DNA of 64,000 nt from assembly GCA_037039925.1 (NCBI GenBank), contig JAXRKP010000413.1, forward strand, positions 90,001-154,000. Direction: 5' to 3'. This stretch comes from Doris montereyensis (taxonomy: Eukaryota > Mollusca > Gastropoda > Nudibranchia > Dorididae). The notes under the pieces were generated by a model. It had not been told where the DNA came from. It was given only the letters and a program-made list of their open reading frames with translations, and made no database searches. Made by a program: the position numbers and the translations under genes. Each line of letters begins with the position of its first letter. The first letter of the stretch is position 1. Below are positions 36,915 through 49,990 of this stretch, in pieces.

Positions 36915-37003
36915 GCAATTTGCGGGACTTCAATAACTGGAGGAGAATAACACTCCTGTCTATCTCTAGTAAAGTTCTTGCAAAAGGTAATAATAATAAT
37001 AAC

Positions 37004-37085
<82 letters not shown>

Positions 37086-38272
37086 GAACGAATATCAAAT
37101 GCCGTTGATACCTACATAAGAAATGAACAGGCAGGGTTAAGGAAAGGAAGAAACTGCTCGAACCAAATTTTCACATTAAGAAACATTATAGAGCAATGCA
37201 ATGAATGGCAGAGACAACTGTATATTAACTTCATTGATTTTGAAAAAGGCATTTGATAGCCTACTTCGAGAAAGCATTTGGAAAAGTTTATGGATTTATG
37301 GAATGCCCCAACATCGTGTTCAGTTCAAAGTTTCTACAATGAATTCACATGTAAAGTTGGAAATAGCAATCAAAATTTTAAAATCAAGACTGGTGTCAGA
37401 CAAGGGGCGGAATGTCATCAACCATGTTCATTATTGCTATAGACTGGGTGATGAAGCAAACAACCAGGGATCAACACAGAGAAATTAGATGGACTCCTTG
37501 TCTTCGTTGGAGGATATAGATTTTGCTGATGATTTGGCGCTATTGGCACACTCACATCATCACATGCAAGAGAAAACAGGCTAAGCTCTTTTGGTCAACA
37601 TATAGGTTAGAAAATAAGCTTTACAAAATCTGAACTAATGACAATAAAAACAAATATACAAAATCCTCTCCAATCCTCATCAATAACAATAGCATACAAA
37701 CAATCAAGGAATTGACATATTTAGGCAACGTTGTCACAAGTAGCGGAGAAGCTGACAAAGACATTGACAGATGTCTAAACAAAGCAAGAAACTCCTTCAA
37801 AATGTATGGAAAACTAAAATCTACCAAAGCTGTGTCCTATCAATTCTACTATATGGATCCGAATGCTGGAGGATGACGGACAAAGACATGAACAAGTTAT
37901 CCTCATTCCACACCAAATGCCTGCGAAAATTCCAACATATATTTTGGCCAAAAAAAATTGAAACGAAAATCTTCTCCGAAAATGCAAAATAGACCACATG
38001 CAAGACATCCTGTTTAAAAGAAGATGAAGGTGGATATGGCATGTTTTAAGAAAAGAAGAAGGGATCATCACCAAGACTGTCCTACATTGAACTCCTGGAG
38101 TGGAAAAGGAGACGGGCTAGCCAAAGTCAACTTGGAGAAGAACAGCAGAGAATGAGATTAAAGACTGGGGCGAAACCTGAATTCCATAAAGACGCTTGCC
38201 ATGAAAAGAGAGATGGAGATCATTCATTGCTACCCTACATGCCAACTGGCATAATGGGCAGTAAGTAAGTAA
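36915..38272 (+). mobile_element. LINE B copy 2
   Basis: It starts upstream of copy 1 in the reverse transcriptase: NNWRRITLLSISSKVLAK, a microsatellite insertion, then RISNAVDTYIRNEQAGLRKG and IFTLRNIIEQC. It then follows copy 1: [21 protein letters not shown] (about 37519-37550), [17 protein letters not shown], and the same CATAATGG-CAGTAAGTAAGTAA end. Frame changes near 37245, 37330 and 37410 make it inactive. Confidence 0.9.
36988..37085. repeat. (AAT)n microsatellite inside the LINE B reverse transcriptase
   Basis: About 32 AAT units separate the KVLAK block from ERISNAVD. Read in the downstream RT frame they are poly-Ile and join without a stop. Confidence 0.95.
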
Positions 38273-38879
38273 ATCAAGAAGAATCGTTTGTATTTTCGTA
38301 TGCATAAATACACTATATTATCTTTATTATTGCAGCTAAGTACATGTACAAATTATATTATTAATACTTGGTACGGACTCGTATTACTTTTCATTAAAAA
38401 CATGTTTTTAATTTCCTTATAATATCATCATTACAAGTTATACCCCCAAGGCTGCACAAGACTTGCAGCATTATGTAAATCAAGGATTGTAAAGCTTACA
38501 ACTTTCAATGGTGTCGATGGGTACCTCCGACTATTCCATGTATTGGCCAAGGCGGACACTGTAGCACTAGCACGAGATCAATCCACTGTCTACGTCTAGG
38601 AAAGTTGACAATCAAAAGGCCCTTTAGAGATTGGATTATACTTAAATTTATAATCATCTTACTAAAGGCACTGACTAAATATATGTTCCAGTTCCAATAT
38701 ATGTACTTAATGATTTTTACCGTCTAACCAATGTATCATATAATAATAACAAATATAGACTTTGACTTACTCTTGTTTATATGTGACGTTCAAGTTAAAA
38801 TACACGATTTAATTCCCTAATTTGCCCTTTCTTTTAAAATGTTTTGTGCTGGTGTTGATTAGTAATAATTGTAGGTAGA

Positions 38880-38945
38880 TGGACCTGAGACAGTGATGTC
38901 ATGGGTTTGAACCCTAAATTAATTGTGTCCTTGGGTAGAGTAGGA
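38880..38945 (+). mobile_element. SINE head fragment
   Basis: B box GGGTTTGAACCC preceded by GATGTCATG and followed by TTGTGTCCTTGGGTAGAG, as in the other SINE copies. Confidence 0.5.
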
Positions 38946-38960
38946 CTAGTAGGAGACCAT

Positions 38961-39310
38961 TTACTTAACAAAATCAGAAACATAACAATAAAAGATCAAA
39001 CCGAAGCAGATGGCATAAAAACTTAAATAGAAATAAATCAACTGAGATGATTTGGGCATGTAAACAGGATGAATAATAGAATAGTTAAATCAGTATACAG
39101 AGCTAAAGCCCAAGGTAAAAACCAAAAGGCAGACTCGGAGAAAGTGGGAAAACTAGAGAAAAAAATAGAGGCATTAAAGCATAGAAATTTAACTTTCACG
39201 GAAGGAAACAGAAAATGTCAGGACAGGGCAACCTGGAGAAAGATCGCTTTGGGCATCTAAACCCATACACCAGAAGTTAGAATGGGTGATAGAGTAAATA
39301 GTGATAAAGA
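38961..39310 (+). mobile_element. LINE A copy 2, 3' end only
   Basis: It codes [38 protein letters not shown] and [13 protein letters not shown], parallel to 21220-21530. The 5' break near 38961 abuts SINE-like sequence. One stop within the conserved INQLR-FGHV block. Confidence 0.88.
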
Positions 39311-39469
39311 AAGAATTTTTCTCACTAATCTCACTCTAACTTAACTCTTTACACTACAGATGTGAATGAGTAGAAAGCAGTCATGTAATATGGCCTCTAG
39401 ATCAATGTTTTATCCAGGGGGTGATTTTGTGTTAGTCACGTATTCCATTGTTCCCCTTAGTAAAGTTCC

Positions 39470-39755
39470 TTCAAAGCTGTTACAGCCCATAAAGCCAGAG
39501 CGTATCCTGGTTTCTATAGCGTAAAGCTTTTGAATAGATGATTATAATCACCTCCTGGCCAGGACACTAGTCAGATGCAGGTTTTTACTCCATAAGCTAG
39601 TGCTTGTACCCATTTGCACCTGGGAGGAGTGAGGAAAATGCTTGTTACATGTCTTTCCCAAGTAACACGTCAGATCTAACTTTGCTAGGGTTCGAACCTG
39701 GGACCTCATGATCTCCAGTCGGGCAGCCTAACCACTTGGCCATCAACACTACATT
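39470..39755 (-). mobile_element. tRNA-derived SINE, best-preserved copy
   Basis: On the minus strand the head reads TGGCCAAGTGGTTAGGC (A box) and AGGTTCGAACCCTAGC (B box), a Leu/Ser-tRNA-like pattern. The body has TACCCATTTGCACCTGGGAGG in the plus-strand reading and a tail near GCCCATAAAGCCAGAGC. Use this copy as the reference for the family. Confidence 0.82.
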
Positions 39756-41120
39756 TTCCCCATAATGCTACAGAATTCTCTCTCTGAACTCTCTCTCTTC
39801 CTTTTTCACTCAAACAGAAACAAATCATTCCTTTGACAATATAAAGAAAAAACCTTGAGATGAAGTTTGTTTCATTTTCATTGCAATTTTATTTTATTAT
39901 CTGAACATTGTCTAGATGAAAAATCATAAGACTAATAAGAGATTTTTTTGTGAAGAGAAAACAATTATTAAACTTGATATAATTCTTTATAATGACTCAA
40001 ACACAACTTTCCTCAAGGAAAAGTTTTCCAAATTGTACACACTGCCATTGTCAATACAAATGATAAAGATTTAATCTAAAGAATATTGCACTAAATGAAA
40101 AATGATAAAGTTTAAGACGTATCTCCATATATTTCCAAGCATTGTATTTGGTACTGGTAGTTGGTAGCTAGGTTTACGCCAATAGTCAATACAGTAATTT
40201 ATTATGTAATGTATTAATATTACCGTATATATATACATTTAATGTACATTTTCAACATACATATAAGCATAAAGGATAGGCCTATATCAAAAACAAATCA
40301 AGGTCCATAGGGAGGAAACGTTGATTTTTGCACATAATGACACAGGGATCAAAGGCTACATTCACTTCCAACTTTCATGAAACTGTGTAGAATAATCCAA
40401 ATATGGTCATTGATTCAGACAACCGTTACACCTAGAAACAGCATAACACAACATAAGTTTTGCACTACTGTAGCAGTAGCGGTCAATATAATTATTATAA
40501 TGTCAACAAATCTTTGTAATTTCATGAAATGCATCTGAAACTGAGAATTGCCAGCCATCATGACTATTTCCATCCTGATTCAGGAAATGTCACTGTCCCT
40601 CTTCAGGCCATTAGATGACATTGGCAAGACCTGGCCTCGTCTAGCAGCCTGCAGACCTCAATCATCAAACCCTCTCTCAAGTGGGGAAGAGGGCATCAAA
40701 TTCAGACGGTGAGGAACATCTCATTGTGATGAGTGCTTGGGAAAGCAGGGCATAGATCACCTGAAGATGCAGCATAAATCAAAATCCTGTATAATAACTT
40801 GAATTTAATAGGTCTCAGCTAATTGTTATCCAAAGTTTATGTACAGTATATACACAGCGTTAAGGAAATCTCTCATAAATAAAATGAGTGCTGTAAGTTC
40901 CAATTTGCCCCCAATTATAATTTGTTAGGAAACACAATTACTGTATTTATAACCGAAACTTTAAAAAAATTAAATCGGTCATACTTTGTAGGCAAGAAAA
41001 ATTGATTCCATATAATCTGTCATTGTCATTTTAGGAGCTTAACATTGCTAAATATCAAGCTTCATGTCTGGAGAGGCTAACCTGCAATAGGAGTATTCGG
41101 ACAAGTTGCCTTGTGTCTCT
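39756..41120. other. downstream flank of GADD45-like gene 2
   Basis: Probable 3' UTR and intergenic sequence for the minus-strand gene. AT-rich, no other exon seen. Confidence 0.45.
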
Positions 41121-43716
41121 TCATTTTGGATATTCAGTATAAGAATGTTCCTTGTCGTTTCGAATATCATGCAACAAATTCGACAATTTCTTTTCACTGG
41201 CACAAAGGCTTTCCCCATGACTCTGAAAACAGAAATAAGAAACAATATATATTATCAGTGATTTAAAAGAAATAGTAACTGATTAAAATTCATGCGCACT
41301 TGCCAAATACAATACTTAACCCAAGACTTTATTCATTCAGCAATCTCCTTCAAAGTATGTGTAAAAAAGAGTCGTAACAATTCAAAGTTAAAAGATACAA
41401 CTCCATATATCTGTTAGATGTTAAAATTGAACCGCAAATCCAGGCAAACATTTAATAATGGTCTTGAGCTGAAGCACAAACTAAATCAGCTTTTCAGGAA
41501 GCATATTTACAATGTCACCGGGTGTGAAAAGATTCATCAAAATAATTGAAACTTACTCAATGAAGCAACAGTCAAGCTCAGATAAAAAGTTGATGCCCTC
41601 TGTGATGGGGTAGTTCCATACAGAATATTTTTCATGCTACTGGATACAGCATCCTTGATTTGATTTTTATCAACCTGAAAGTATGTCGCAAATAGAAAAC
41701 TGTAAGTAATGCTTCAATGAAATAAAAACAATGCAAATGCAAGGTTTAAAATGCAACAAAAAATCTTAAACAAAAACTCTTTTCTGGGTTTCATTTTTAC
41801 CAGAACCATTGACAATACTGACATAAACTCAGTATAATATAATATAAAATTATGTGGGTACTCCAGTAAATAAAAAAGTGAATTTGAAGACATATGATAG
41901 ATACCAAATTGCATATGAAATCTCTGCAATTTAATAAAGAGAAGTGTAACAGTAATGTGCATTCACAAAGACATCTTTTGTTGACATCAATCTGTACTAA
42001 ATTATACCAATATACCTAAAGACTTTCTCCCACTTACAATGTTACTAATATTTTTATCCATTTGAAAGTTGTTTTTTTTTTCATTCACAGTGAGTCTATC
42101 CACAATGCTTTTCACATGTTGCCTGATTCACAGTCCTTCTAACAATATTTATAAACCTGACACCACTTACTACAGTTTAACATTATTAACAAGCATGTTT
42201 TCCACTAATGCTATCATGAATGTTGCAGCGTGTACTTGAATGAAATGCAATAGTAATAGAGTGAAATAAAAGTATATAATGTCATTAAATATATATGTCG
42301 CAATAATACATACCTTGACAATAGGAATATTGTATTCTTGGCAAAGAGATCCAATCAGAATAAGCTGGATGGACAAACTGCTATTTTTGTCTGACTCATC
42401 AACAGGCAGCAGGCAAACCACGACCTTATCTGGGTTCCTAGGGATTAAAGTAAAAGTGATATGTCATCATATTCATAGGTCATGGTAATCAGTAAAGGAC
42501 AATAAAGTTCAAGGTCATAAGTTAACGATATCATTTTACATGTATTACAAATTTACAGTGGTTCAATTTTATTCAGCATTAAGATCTAGTTTCTTTGACA
42601 AAAAAAGTTTGTTCTGAAAGTTGATTTCAAAGAGTTTTCCATTGTATTCTGTTCTATTTGCTTCTCTTCCACCCTCTCCCTTTTCCTTCTCTCATAGTCA
42701 CAGTACATGATGTATAATATATAATTTGTATTGTGCAATGTAAATCACCAAGTATAATATGCTTACAACTTTTGCATATAAAAAAAAAATCACAGTCCTG
42801 ACCAAACAGCACAAAAAAGCATGTGCACACATGTATATAAAAAATATTGTATTACACTAAGGAGGAGATAATACTACATTCTACTACTACTACTACTATT
42901 GCTAGTTTTACTACTACAACTCTAACTACTATTACTACTACTACTACCCACTGCTGCGGCTAGGTAGTAGGAGTAGCAGTAGTAGCAGCAGTAGTAGTAG
43001 CAGTAGTAGTAGAAGTAATACAAATAATAATAATAATAAATAATACTCCTATTAGATCTACTATTGCTAAGTCTACTTTTATTTCTAATAATAATAATAA
43101 TAACACAACAACAGAGCAGCAACAACAACAATAATAATAATAAATGCCTAATGATATTGATAGTTCGATTTTCATGACTTTGCTTACCTGCTGAGAAGTT
43201 TTATGCAGTCGGATGGACCTTGCACAAGTCTGTTTTCACAAGCAGATTCTACCAGCGCAGAATAAAGAAGCTGAAGCGTCATGCTGCAGGGTGATCTGAA
43301 ATGTATAGATCACGTAATTGAACCTTAGGTTTATTCTGAATATAGAATATAGAAATAGAAGTACAATAAGACACTACTTTGCAGCAGTAGCGCAAATAAA
43401 AAATATTTGCTTTGAAATCAAAATCCTTTTTGCACTTTTTCATACACGGTACAACGGTTTGGTCATGGAATGTATATGGTAGGCCTAAACTTGTATTGTA
43501 CTTTTATTTACACAGAATCTTGGTTATAATGGTTGGAGTAGACCTTAGATTTAGGCTTAGATTTCTAAATTCTAGCTCTTTTTTTTTTTTTAGGAAAATA
43601 AATAATATAGATCTAGATCTAGATCTAGATCTAGATCTATGGCCAATGCAAGTAACTTACACTGATTGCATCACTTCTGGCTGAAGAATGTGAGAATCCT
43701 CTTTCGACAGAAACAT
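41121..43716 (-). CDS. GADD45-family protein, copy 2
   Basis: Same family and strand as the gene at 31153. Five exons: 43661-43716 (MFLSKEDSHILQPEVMQS), 43188-43295 (LQLLYSALVESACENRLV, CIKLLS), 42314-42437 (NPDKVVVCLLPVDESDKN, LILIGSLCQEYNIPIVK), 41557-41674 (GINFLSELDCCFI after frame repair) and 41121-41220 (ASEKKLSNLLHDIRND, stop 41121-41123). NPDKVVVCLLPVDE matches vertebrate DPDNVVLCLLAADE. Exon phases 2, 2, 0, 2 join cleanly if one C is restored at 41607-41610 and the last acceptor is TTTTCAGAG/T rather than TTTTCAG. Corrected length is 168 residues. Compared with copy 1 it has an extra intron after IPIVK. Introns are 365-1120 bases and hold only microsatellites. Confidence 0.82.
42882..43140. 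repeat. (ACT)n/(AGT)n strand-switching tract plus AAT/AAC triplets
   Basis: ACT triplets at 42882-42955 are followed, after GCTGCGGCTAG, by AGT/AGC triplets at 42966-43019. AAT and AAC triplets follow to 43142. In an intron of GADD45 copy 2. Confidence 0.9.
43605..43640. repeat. (AGATCT)-type hexamer microsatellite
   Basis: Five to six units of the self-complementary GATCTA hexamer stand 21 bases downstream (gene-wise) of the exon 1 donor of GADD45 copy 2. Confidence 0.93.
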
Positions 43717-43873
43717 TTTTGGCTATGAAATAATAACAATATCCTAGAGTATGAGAAAAGCACAGGTAAGTATAGATATACAACATCGGATGAAACACCT
43801 GAGTAGTTGCACTTGGGAAATGTACGATACTACTAAATGCTACGAATTGTGAACGATTTCGCAACGATCTTGG

Positions 43874-43910
43874 TTTTATACCAGATATAATTTCCCTCGG
43901 TTTTGATTGG
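43874..43910 (-). promoter_or_regulatory. promoter of GADD45 copy 2 (CCAAT and TATA boxes)
   Basis: On the minus strand CCAAT (43906-43910) is followed by GGTATAAAACC (TATAAAA at 43874-43880), 160 bases before the start codon. Spacing fits a TATA promoter with a transcription start near 43845. Confidence 0.6.
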
Positions 43911-45553
43911 TCGACGGCAGCTGGGGTTTTCCGTTCTCTCGTGCCTCAGCTGCTTAGTCACGAGATCGAACACGCTGGCAGACAGGAGTCAATGATTATG
44001 ATCCAGTTAACTGCTGATAATGATAAACGACCAGAACCTGGAAGTGGGTTGGGCTACATATATATATATGTAGTTGTATAGAGATGATACAAGTCCAGGT
44101 AGTCACAGGAAAGGTCGACAATTTTCTTACGCAACAAGAGAGATACAAAACAAATTATTATGTTATCATGTCATGTTTTATGATATTACATGTGGTATTA
44201 TATGGAGGGGGGGGGTCTAACCTCTCACGCTGCAGGGTGGACAATTATTTATTATATATAATAAATTATTACAATTACTTTATCAATGCCTGAGAAAGCC
44301 TGTCTCTGTCTCGCTGGCCGTTTCTTTTCTTTCCTTTAGAGTCAGAGTATGTCGTCTCCTGCTTCCTTTTCATTTTTGTTTTCTCTGGTCTGACATGTGT
44401 CTGTTGGTATGTCTGTCTCAAACTCAGTCTTTGACTTGTCTGTCTGTCATTCTCCGTTTTTCTAGTCTCTTGTTTGTCATTCTGTTCGTTTGTCTACCTC
44501 ACCAGTCACGCTCTCTCCCTTTCCTTGTAATGTAAATACAATACTGTGGCACAGTGTAAAGATGTTATATAATTGATCATATATTGTATATGGCGTATAT
44601 ATAACATATGAATGTGTATGCGTGTGTGTGTGTACACTGTGTGTGTATTGTCCTCCTTATATCCATTGCAATAAGATGGCAGGTAGATCTAGTTATTAAA
44701 GTGATCTAGTTATTAAATGCTGTTGGGCGTGTGATTTGGAGGGATCCCATCGGAGCCAAAACGACCGTCTAAGTTGCTATACCGTTTTGCAATTTAGTGA
44801 ACTATCTATAAATACAACTTCCGAGTTTGAAGGAAGTATATTTTAAAGTCCGAGAGGACTTGGTGGGATCTCCCAAATCCCATCCATGTATGATTATGAA
44901 AATGGAAAGGAATCAGTCTCAGAGGAATGCAATGTACCCTAGCTAAACTTGCCATGGCTCATCCCAATTCTTAATCAGTGGATCAGGGAAACAACATTTC
45001 AGTCTCATCTTTATAGAATATATATATATATATATCAGCAACGAGATGTAGTCGATGTAGTCAACAAGTCGCCAATGTAGTTGCAACAGACTCACGAGTT
45101 TTTGCTTTGTGTCAAAGTACAGGATAAAGATGAAGAACCATGTGATATCACGACCCTTCGATTTAGTTTGACGTCATTCCAAACAGTGCTGTATTGATTG
45201 TTCATAAACATAATTCAATAAATCAGGCTGGGCTATGACTGATAACACAGACTTGTAGTCTCGTGATTAGTCATACGATCGTCAATGTAATTGAAGGCAC
45301 ATGATTGTTCTAAGTCAATCGCTGAATTGACAATACATAGCTTATCCAGTTGATTGTAGATGGTCAGAGTGTTTCAGGGAAAGGGATAATAATAATAGAT
45401 CTACATATTGTAGTGGAAGGAAAGGTGAGCCTCGGGGTGAGCCTAACACAAAAGTTCACACGTGTCTTTTTTATCGATAACCTACTCTTCAGCTGGATTG
45501 ATCAAGGTAACGGGGATAAACATTAGTTCCTCAGGGTCATGCCGTTGTATCAA

Positions 45554-45555
<2 letters not shown>
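43911..45555. other. intergenic, nothing recognised
   Basis: Contains a short TA tract (44060-44070), CT-rich sequence (44290-44520) and TG-rich sequence near 44620. No exon seen. Confidence 0.5.
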
Positions 45556-45601
<46 letters not shown>

Positions 45602-45610
45602 GTAATAATA

Positions 45611-45641
<31 letters not shown>

Positions 45642-45644
45642 TAT

Positions 45645-45690
<46 letters not shown>

Positions 45691-45736
45691 TGATAATAAC
45701 AATAATAAACAATAATAATAATAATAATAATAATAA

Positions 45737-45767
<31 letters not shown>

Positions 45768-45781
45768 AAGAAGAAGAAGAA
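45556..45781. repeat. (AAT)n-(AAG)n compound microsatellite
   Basis: AAT triplets with phase slips run to 45738, then about 14 AAG triplets to 45781. Ile, Leu and Tyr runs on the minus strand are repeat products. Confidence 0.95.
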
Positions 45782-45858
45782 TAGTGAACATTCAAAATGC
45801 GCCACCGAATAAGGAGGCCTCAATCCACCCACCATAAAATAACCCGACTGAGTATCGC

Positions 45859-45900
45859 TCAGTTGAGGAACAACTGAGGCGTGCTTACTAAGCACGCCTC
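45859..45900. other. two overlapping hairpins
   Basis: CTCAGTTG-aggaa-CAACTGAG (45859-45879) and the perfect 12-bp-arm palindrome GAGGCGTGCTTA-c-TAAGCACGCCTC (45876-45900) share four bases, so only one can form at a time in RNA. No gene is recognised next to them. Confidence 0.85.
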
Positions 45901-48900
45901 GGGAACAACAGTTGAAAGTTAAAAACGTAGCGCTGGTCGGCGTGTTCGTCTCCGAATTTTCTTCCACTTCCACGCTTGGTGGCTGCAAATAAATTTATAT
46001 TTCTTTTACTACCTTACAGTATTAAGCGTGTTTACTATAATTGCTACACTTACTTGGCCTATTGGCAGAATGTTTGCTTCTACTTTTACTCTTCAGCATT
46101 TTTTCCAATCCCTTTTTAAATGGGGCGTTTAGCGCGCGAAATTATCTGCCCTTGTTTCAGAAACAGATCGATGGTAGCTCTTTTTGTGTAGAGACGGCCT
46201 TGGTAGAGCCTGTGGCCCTTCTTTTAATTAAAGTAAAATACGAGGGCAGTGAGTACCCCACGTCAATATTCATAAATAATAATGTTATTACAAAAGCAGT
46301 ATAAGTACTGCTACCATTTCTAGTCTTGTTAATAATCATTCTAATAATGTACATATTAATGCTAACGTTTGTGGTCATGATTAGTATTAATAATAAGAGA
46401 AGGAGAAGGAACAGGATAACCACCGGTAATGATAATAACAAAAACTAAATCTAGAATTAGAAATGATAGAGTAGTAGATCTAGTACATAACATTCTAGAT
46501 GTTCATATTTGTATAACTTATTGACTGGCGCTTAACAAGATTAATATATTATCAATGCTCTCTGTTTGCACTGTCACATTGATGCAGTCTCACATTCTAT
46601 GTGAAAGTAGTGTAGGCTTTCGCGTTGGGGAAATGCGGCGACGCAAAAGTGTTACCATGGCCAATTATGTGAGGTCTAATCAGAAATACCTGAAACGAGC
46701 TAAACGCCTCTGTAGTTTTATATTTTGACCCATATTCATAAAATGTAATTTAGTATATTTGTGAAGTCTGTTTTCAATTGTTAAATTCTCTAACAAATAA
46801 CTAAATGTCTCAACCTTACAACAAGTCCAAATTGATTCTTCTTTTTTTCGTGTCCTTTTTTTCCAACTCCTTCGTTGGACAGAAGAACATCTACATCCAC
46901 AACTAGAACCTAATGTAAATAGATCTGGACACAGGAATATATAACACATTTATTTACAAGAGTGATATAAAGATCTCAATTATTAATTAGATAACATGGC
47001 AACACAAGATAGTTGGACTTGAGCATTCTAGATTTCTAAAGTTCGAAAGGAAAAAATACAAGTACAAACAAAATAAGTAGATCTAGCGCTCTGCTCTCCC
47101 GGCTGGCAGTGACAAGAATGCGTTGTGAAATGACACGCATAGGATATCAAAGATGCAACTATTTCCCCACAATTTTATGATGCATGTATATCTTAATAAA
47201 TATTGCCATATATGTCGATTACATGTCTAGATAGATAACATTTAAGTGTTAAAGTCAGCGCCTACGTTTTCTACTGTATACAATCAATAGCACTAGTAAA
47301 AACACAGCCACGCAAAAGAGCTACCACCGATCTGGGATATAGCGCAATACATCATGGGACAGATTGGCAGTAGGAGCTAAACACCTCATTCCCAACAGTC
47401 CTATGCAAGACAAATATCAGTAAATACAATACAATAATCATGTACTCCAATATTGTACTTGTACAATATAGTTGCTAGCTATAATCATGCAGAGGTTGAA
47501 CACAAACATCTACACTCACACACATACAAAATGTATGCATACAGTGAGTCAATACATAACACACATGTAGTTATTTAATAAGCAAAAATAAGATACCATG
47601 ATATGTTTTATTGATCGAACAGGAAATTTGCTTCACCATTTTATTTGTAAATAAAGAAGCATGAATAATTATGACAGTCAAAAACATACCACACTTTCCA
47701 TTGTTGTTTTATTGATTGTTTTATAATACTACATTTTGAAGTGTTGAGCTTTCTTCTGAGTAAAGTCATTTCTTGTTTTATTTAAACCTTAATTACATGA
47801 TTATAACCGTATGTCAATCGGTCGTTACTGTGGTACGTTTGTGAAAATTCAAGTACATATATGTCTTATGGCATTGGTCAGTGTAGTGTCCAGAGCGTAT
47901 GCACACTTTGTTTTCATCCATGATATAGTATATAGATCTATGTCCCGTGTACCTGATACGTTGGTGTATGAAGAATGATGAAGAAACCATTTATACATTT
48001 TTTCACAAATGGAAAATTCCATGCGAGAATAGGTAGTAATGCAACACGTGACTGTGTTGTTTTGTTGTTGGTTATGTTTTGTTTTGGGGTTTTGTTTTTA
48101 GTAAGGCCTCTATCTAAACTTTGGAATTCCCCATAACGAAATCACCAGAACAGCATTTCCGACAGTCGACAGCGAGGACAGGATGTAGGCGTGGTCTTCT
48201 TCACTTCTTGGCTTCGCGGATACCGAATGGTTGGTGGGAGCGGAGCGGTGGGAGTGAGATACGAAGATGTTTTCATCGAAAAGGTTGATGGTTTGTTGTT
48301 TTTGTTTGGATTTTTTTTTTGGGGGGGTGTTGGTGTGTTGCTGGGATAGGGGAGGGGGCGATTTAATGGTAACATCTCCTCCATCCCTCCCATAAAAGAA
48401 AAACCAAGCAATAATAAGCTGTTGAAATGTATTGACAGTTCATAAACTTAGCCGTTAGTTAACGTGTAGGCGTGGCCCAGTGAAGACCACCAAATTATAG
48501 AGTCGAGACAATCCTTCGTTGCTTTAATTTCTCGGAATGTCACATGAGGGATTGCAATGGTGCTGTTGCCGTTTATTTCCCTTTAACTTTAACATATATA
48601 GGCATAAAGTGAATGACGTTGGTTTGAAAAAGTGGAGTCACAAGACATATAATCTAGATGTAGGTGTGGTGTCAAATACAAGGCAAATCACAATATATTA
48701 ATTACTACATATATGGTTCTTTGCGCACATGGGATTTCATGCGTATCACAATCAAACAGTGGGGAATACCATGTATGGAAACGGTCACCACATTATTATG
48801 TACGTCTACATGCCTCTTTCAAAATTTTCTATCTGTCGCCAAATATCGTCATTGCCTTTTCACCCTATACCAGGGTATAGGCCACGAACAACAAACTTCA

Positions 48901-48979
48901 ACTTATTCCTATCTTGATTCACTTCATTGGAACGATGACACGTCCAAGGAAGGAGTGGCTTGTAGTTGTGGGATAAAAG

Positions 48980-48982
<3 letters not shown>
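45901..48982. other. intergenic, nothing recognised
   Basis: Open frames at 46041-46304 and 46680-46949 show no family motif. G/T-rich sequence lies at 48290-48360. I see no gene. Confidence 0.45.
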
Positions 48983-49075
<93 letters not shown>

Positions 49076-49102
49076 TCTCTCCTCTCCCTCTCTCTCCCCC
49101 CC

Positions 49103-49151
<49 letters not shown>

Positions 49152-49361
49152 CTTCCCTCTCCCCTCTCTCTCTCTCTTTCTCTTTCTCTCCCCACCCCCT
49201 CGCTCTCTCTCCCTCTCTCTCACTCTTACTCTCCCCCTCTCTCTCTCTCCCCCCCTCTCTCTCTCTCTTTCGCTCTCCCCCACCCCCTCGCTCTCTCTCC
49301 CTTTCTCTCACTCTTACTCTCCCCCCCTCTCTCTCTCTCTCTCTCTCACCCTCCCTCCCTG
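48983..49361. repeat. (TC)n microsatellite with C-rich interruptions
   Basis: A pure TC run of about 90 bases, then TC broken by CCCC, TTTC and CACTCTTACTC. A motif CGCTCTCTCTCCCT with CTCACTCTTACTC recurs near 49201 and 49288. Arg-Glu and Leu-Ser frames are artefacts. Confidence 0.95.
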
Positions 49362-49883
49362 TAGGCCATAACATCGGCGGAAACACGTGCTTCTCGGAAA
49401 TCCACAGAGAGATCCTAATTTCGGGTGTCCGGAAAGATGATGCGTGTTCGAATGATGAATCGTTCGAATACACATCACGCGCACACGGAAACACTTTAGT
49501 TAAATGTCCATGTAATCGTTGTTTGCGCACCACGGGTTAAGTAAACATTGAAACGTAGCTTTAGGAAATATATTTCACTTTTTTTCCTCGCTCGACGCGG
49601 TTGTGAATGAGTACCCAGTTATAGGTAAATATATATCTTGTCAGAGTACTAGTAAGAAGCGCGTAACAGGCTGATGTACTGTATATATATGCTCCCCTCA
49701 AGAGAGTTGAGAAGAACTGAATGAAATGGTCCACTGAGGGATAAGTGATGTACAGTCATTCGGCGAATCTGTATTTTGCGGGGACACAGACAATAAATCC
49801 ATTTTTTTTAAAAAAAAGATTCTTACACTTCCAACAATTACACGACCACCCACACTACATGGAGGCTGTGGAATAATTTCCTA

Positions 49884-49990
<107 letters not shown>

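Noticed and set aside
39660..39755. True tRNA gene
   Set aside because: A and B boxes are present, but no cloverleaf with acceptor stem forms and it continues into a SINE body.
48860..49533. Long Arg-Glu and Leu-Ser frames on both strands
   Set aside because: Products of the (TC)n repeat, with no conserved flank.
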